A stretch of 64,000 nt of DNA, taken from Pimelobacter simplex. Lineage in GTDB: Bacteria > Actinomycetota > Actinomycetes > Propionibacteriales > Nocardioidaceae. Below are positions 63,399-64,000 of this stretch, piece by piece. The first letter of the stretch is position 1, and each line of letters opens with the position of its first letter. The notes beneath the pieces are model-generated. The model was not told where the DNA came from. It saw only the letters and a program-made list of their open reading frames with translations, and made no database searches. The DNA is taken from contig NZ_CP096276.1 in NCBI RefSeq assembly GCF_024662235.1, positions 2,976,001 to 3,040,000 of the forward strand, in the 5' to 3' direction. Made by a program: the position numbers and the translations under genes.

Positions 63399-64000
63399 GC
63401 GGCGGCCGTGATGCCGCGGGTCTCGGCGATGACGTTCTTGAGCTTCTTGGCCAGCGCCTCGAAGAACATGCTCAGCGGGAACTCGTCGGGCAGCACGTCG
63501 TCGACCAGCTCACGCGGCAGCTTGGTGAGGTCGAGCGCCTCGGCGCCTCGGGCCCACTTGGATGCCGGGTGCGGCGCGAGGTAGCGGCTGACCAGCTCGT
63601 AGCCGGCCTGCCAGTGCACGAGCTTGGGCCGGTCGATGCCGTCGCGGTAGAGGTCCTCGATCTCGGTGCACAGCGCGTTGGTCACCTGGGGCGCGAGGTC
63701 CCAGTCGATGCGCAGCTTGTTGTCGGTCCAGCGCAGCGCGTCGTGCTGGTGCAGGTAGGCGAAGAGCAGCTGGCCGCCGAGGCCGTCGTAGTTGCGGGTG
63801 CGCGTGCCGGTCACCGGGAACCGGAACATCCGGTCGAGCAGGATCGCGTGCTGCACGTCCTTGGCCTGGGCCACGCCCTCGGCCTCGAGCTCGACGGCCG
63901 CCTTGAACGCGGTGAGGTCGCAGCGGAGCTCCTCGAGCCCGTACATCCAGAACGGCTGGCGCTGCTTGATCATGAACGGGTCGAACGGCAGGTCACCGTG
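63395..64000 (-). CDS. DUF6421-like protein, 5' end cut by window edge
   Basis: The frame is open to the right edge. About 201 C-terminal residues are visible, including DPFMIKQRQPFWMYGLEELRCDLTAFKAAVELEAEG, RNYDGLGGQLLFAYLHQHDALRWTDNKLRIDWD and LPREIVDD-like LPRELVDDVLPDEFPLSMFFEALAKKLKNVIAETRGI. From memory this resembles the DUF6421 family, found next to SDR and threonine-aldolase genes in Streptomyces. The function is unknown. The missing part is the N-terminus. Confidence 0.7.
   Translation of the reverse strand, partial: HGDLPFDPFMIKQRQPFWMYGLEELRCDLTAFKAAVELEAEGVAQAKDVQHAILLDRMFRFPVTGTRTRNYDGLGGQLLFAYLHQHDALRWTDNKLRIDWDLAPQVTNALCTEIEDLYRDGIDRPKLVHWQAGYELVSRYLAPHPASKWARGAEALDLTKLPRELVDDVLPDEFPLSMFFEALAKKLKNVIAETRGITAAA

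Overview
The window is a very GC-rich actinobacterial chromosome segment. The G/C-biased third positions, GTG starts, chains of 4-bp ATGA/GTGA gene overlaps, an IdeR-type iron box, FurA-KatG, nickel superoxide dismutase and several MocR regulators all fit Actinomycetota. The gene mix suggests Nocardioides or a relative, but that is an inference and not a database match. No rRNA, tRNA, insertion sequence, phage gene or CRISPR array was seen, and no intergenic gap exceeds about 240 bp.

Region by region. Positions 1-9971 are core genome: lepA (cut by the left edge), a PhoD phosphatase, an APH-fold kinase, rpsT, holA, and the DNA-uptake genes comEC and comEA with an HPP-CBS membrane protein between them. 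Positions 10117-14975 hold degV, an NCS1-type permease coupled to a 53-residue membrane peptide, a divergent flavin amine oxidase, a TetR regulator and a small hypothetical gene. Positions 29025 down to 14957 look like one 12-gene minus-strand operon. A polyamine-type ABC importer is followed by acyl-CoA dehydrogenase, ADP-forming acyl-CoA synthetase, SDR, a ThDP-dependent 2-oxoacid decarboxylase, a glutamate-dehydrogenase-like enzyme, aldehyde dehydrogenase, a DMT exporter and a FAD amino-acid oxidase. A TetR gene sits upstream. Operator-like sites of one geometry (TTGACT-N4-AGTCAR) occur at this cluster and at the amine oxidase/permease pair, so the two may form one amine or amino-acid catabolic regulon.

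leuS (30025-32523) carries a leader with a tiny MILLLT peptide and an intrinsic terminator, which looks like a leucine attenuator. Positions 32647-40844 are an iron-siderophore operon under an IdeR-like box: binding lipoprotein, siderophore-interacting reductase, two FecCD permeases, a FecE ATPase, and a heterodimeric ABC exporter-fold pair whose two nucleotide-binding domains are degenerate in complementary ways.

Positions 40971-49497 are stress and miscellaneous genes: an SDR, ChrA, AhpD-like and GNAT proteins, furA-katG with a perfect inverted repeat, and a ferredoxin/flavin reductase/sodN operon preceded by a SoxR-box-like palindrome in a 19-bp promoter spacer. Positions 49521-57403 are linked to PLP and glutamyl chemistry. 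A MocR-glyA pair diverges from a PLP-binding yggS across a perfect 15-bp inverted repeat. Next comes an amiS/amidase/glutamine-synthetase-like operon and a class-I glutamine amidotransferase. Positions 57641-64000 hold two convergent, overlapping MocR regulators, a BenE-type transporter whose start codon overlaps that of its divergent MocR, and a threonine aldolase/SDR/DUF6421-like operon cut by the right edge.
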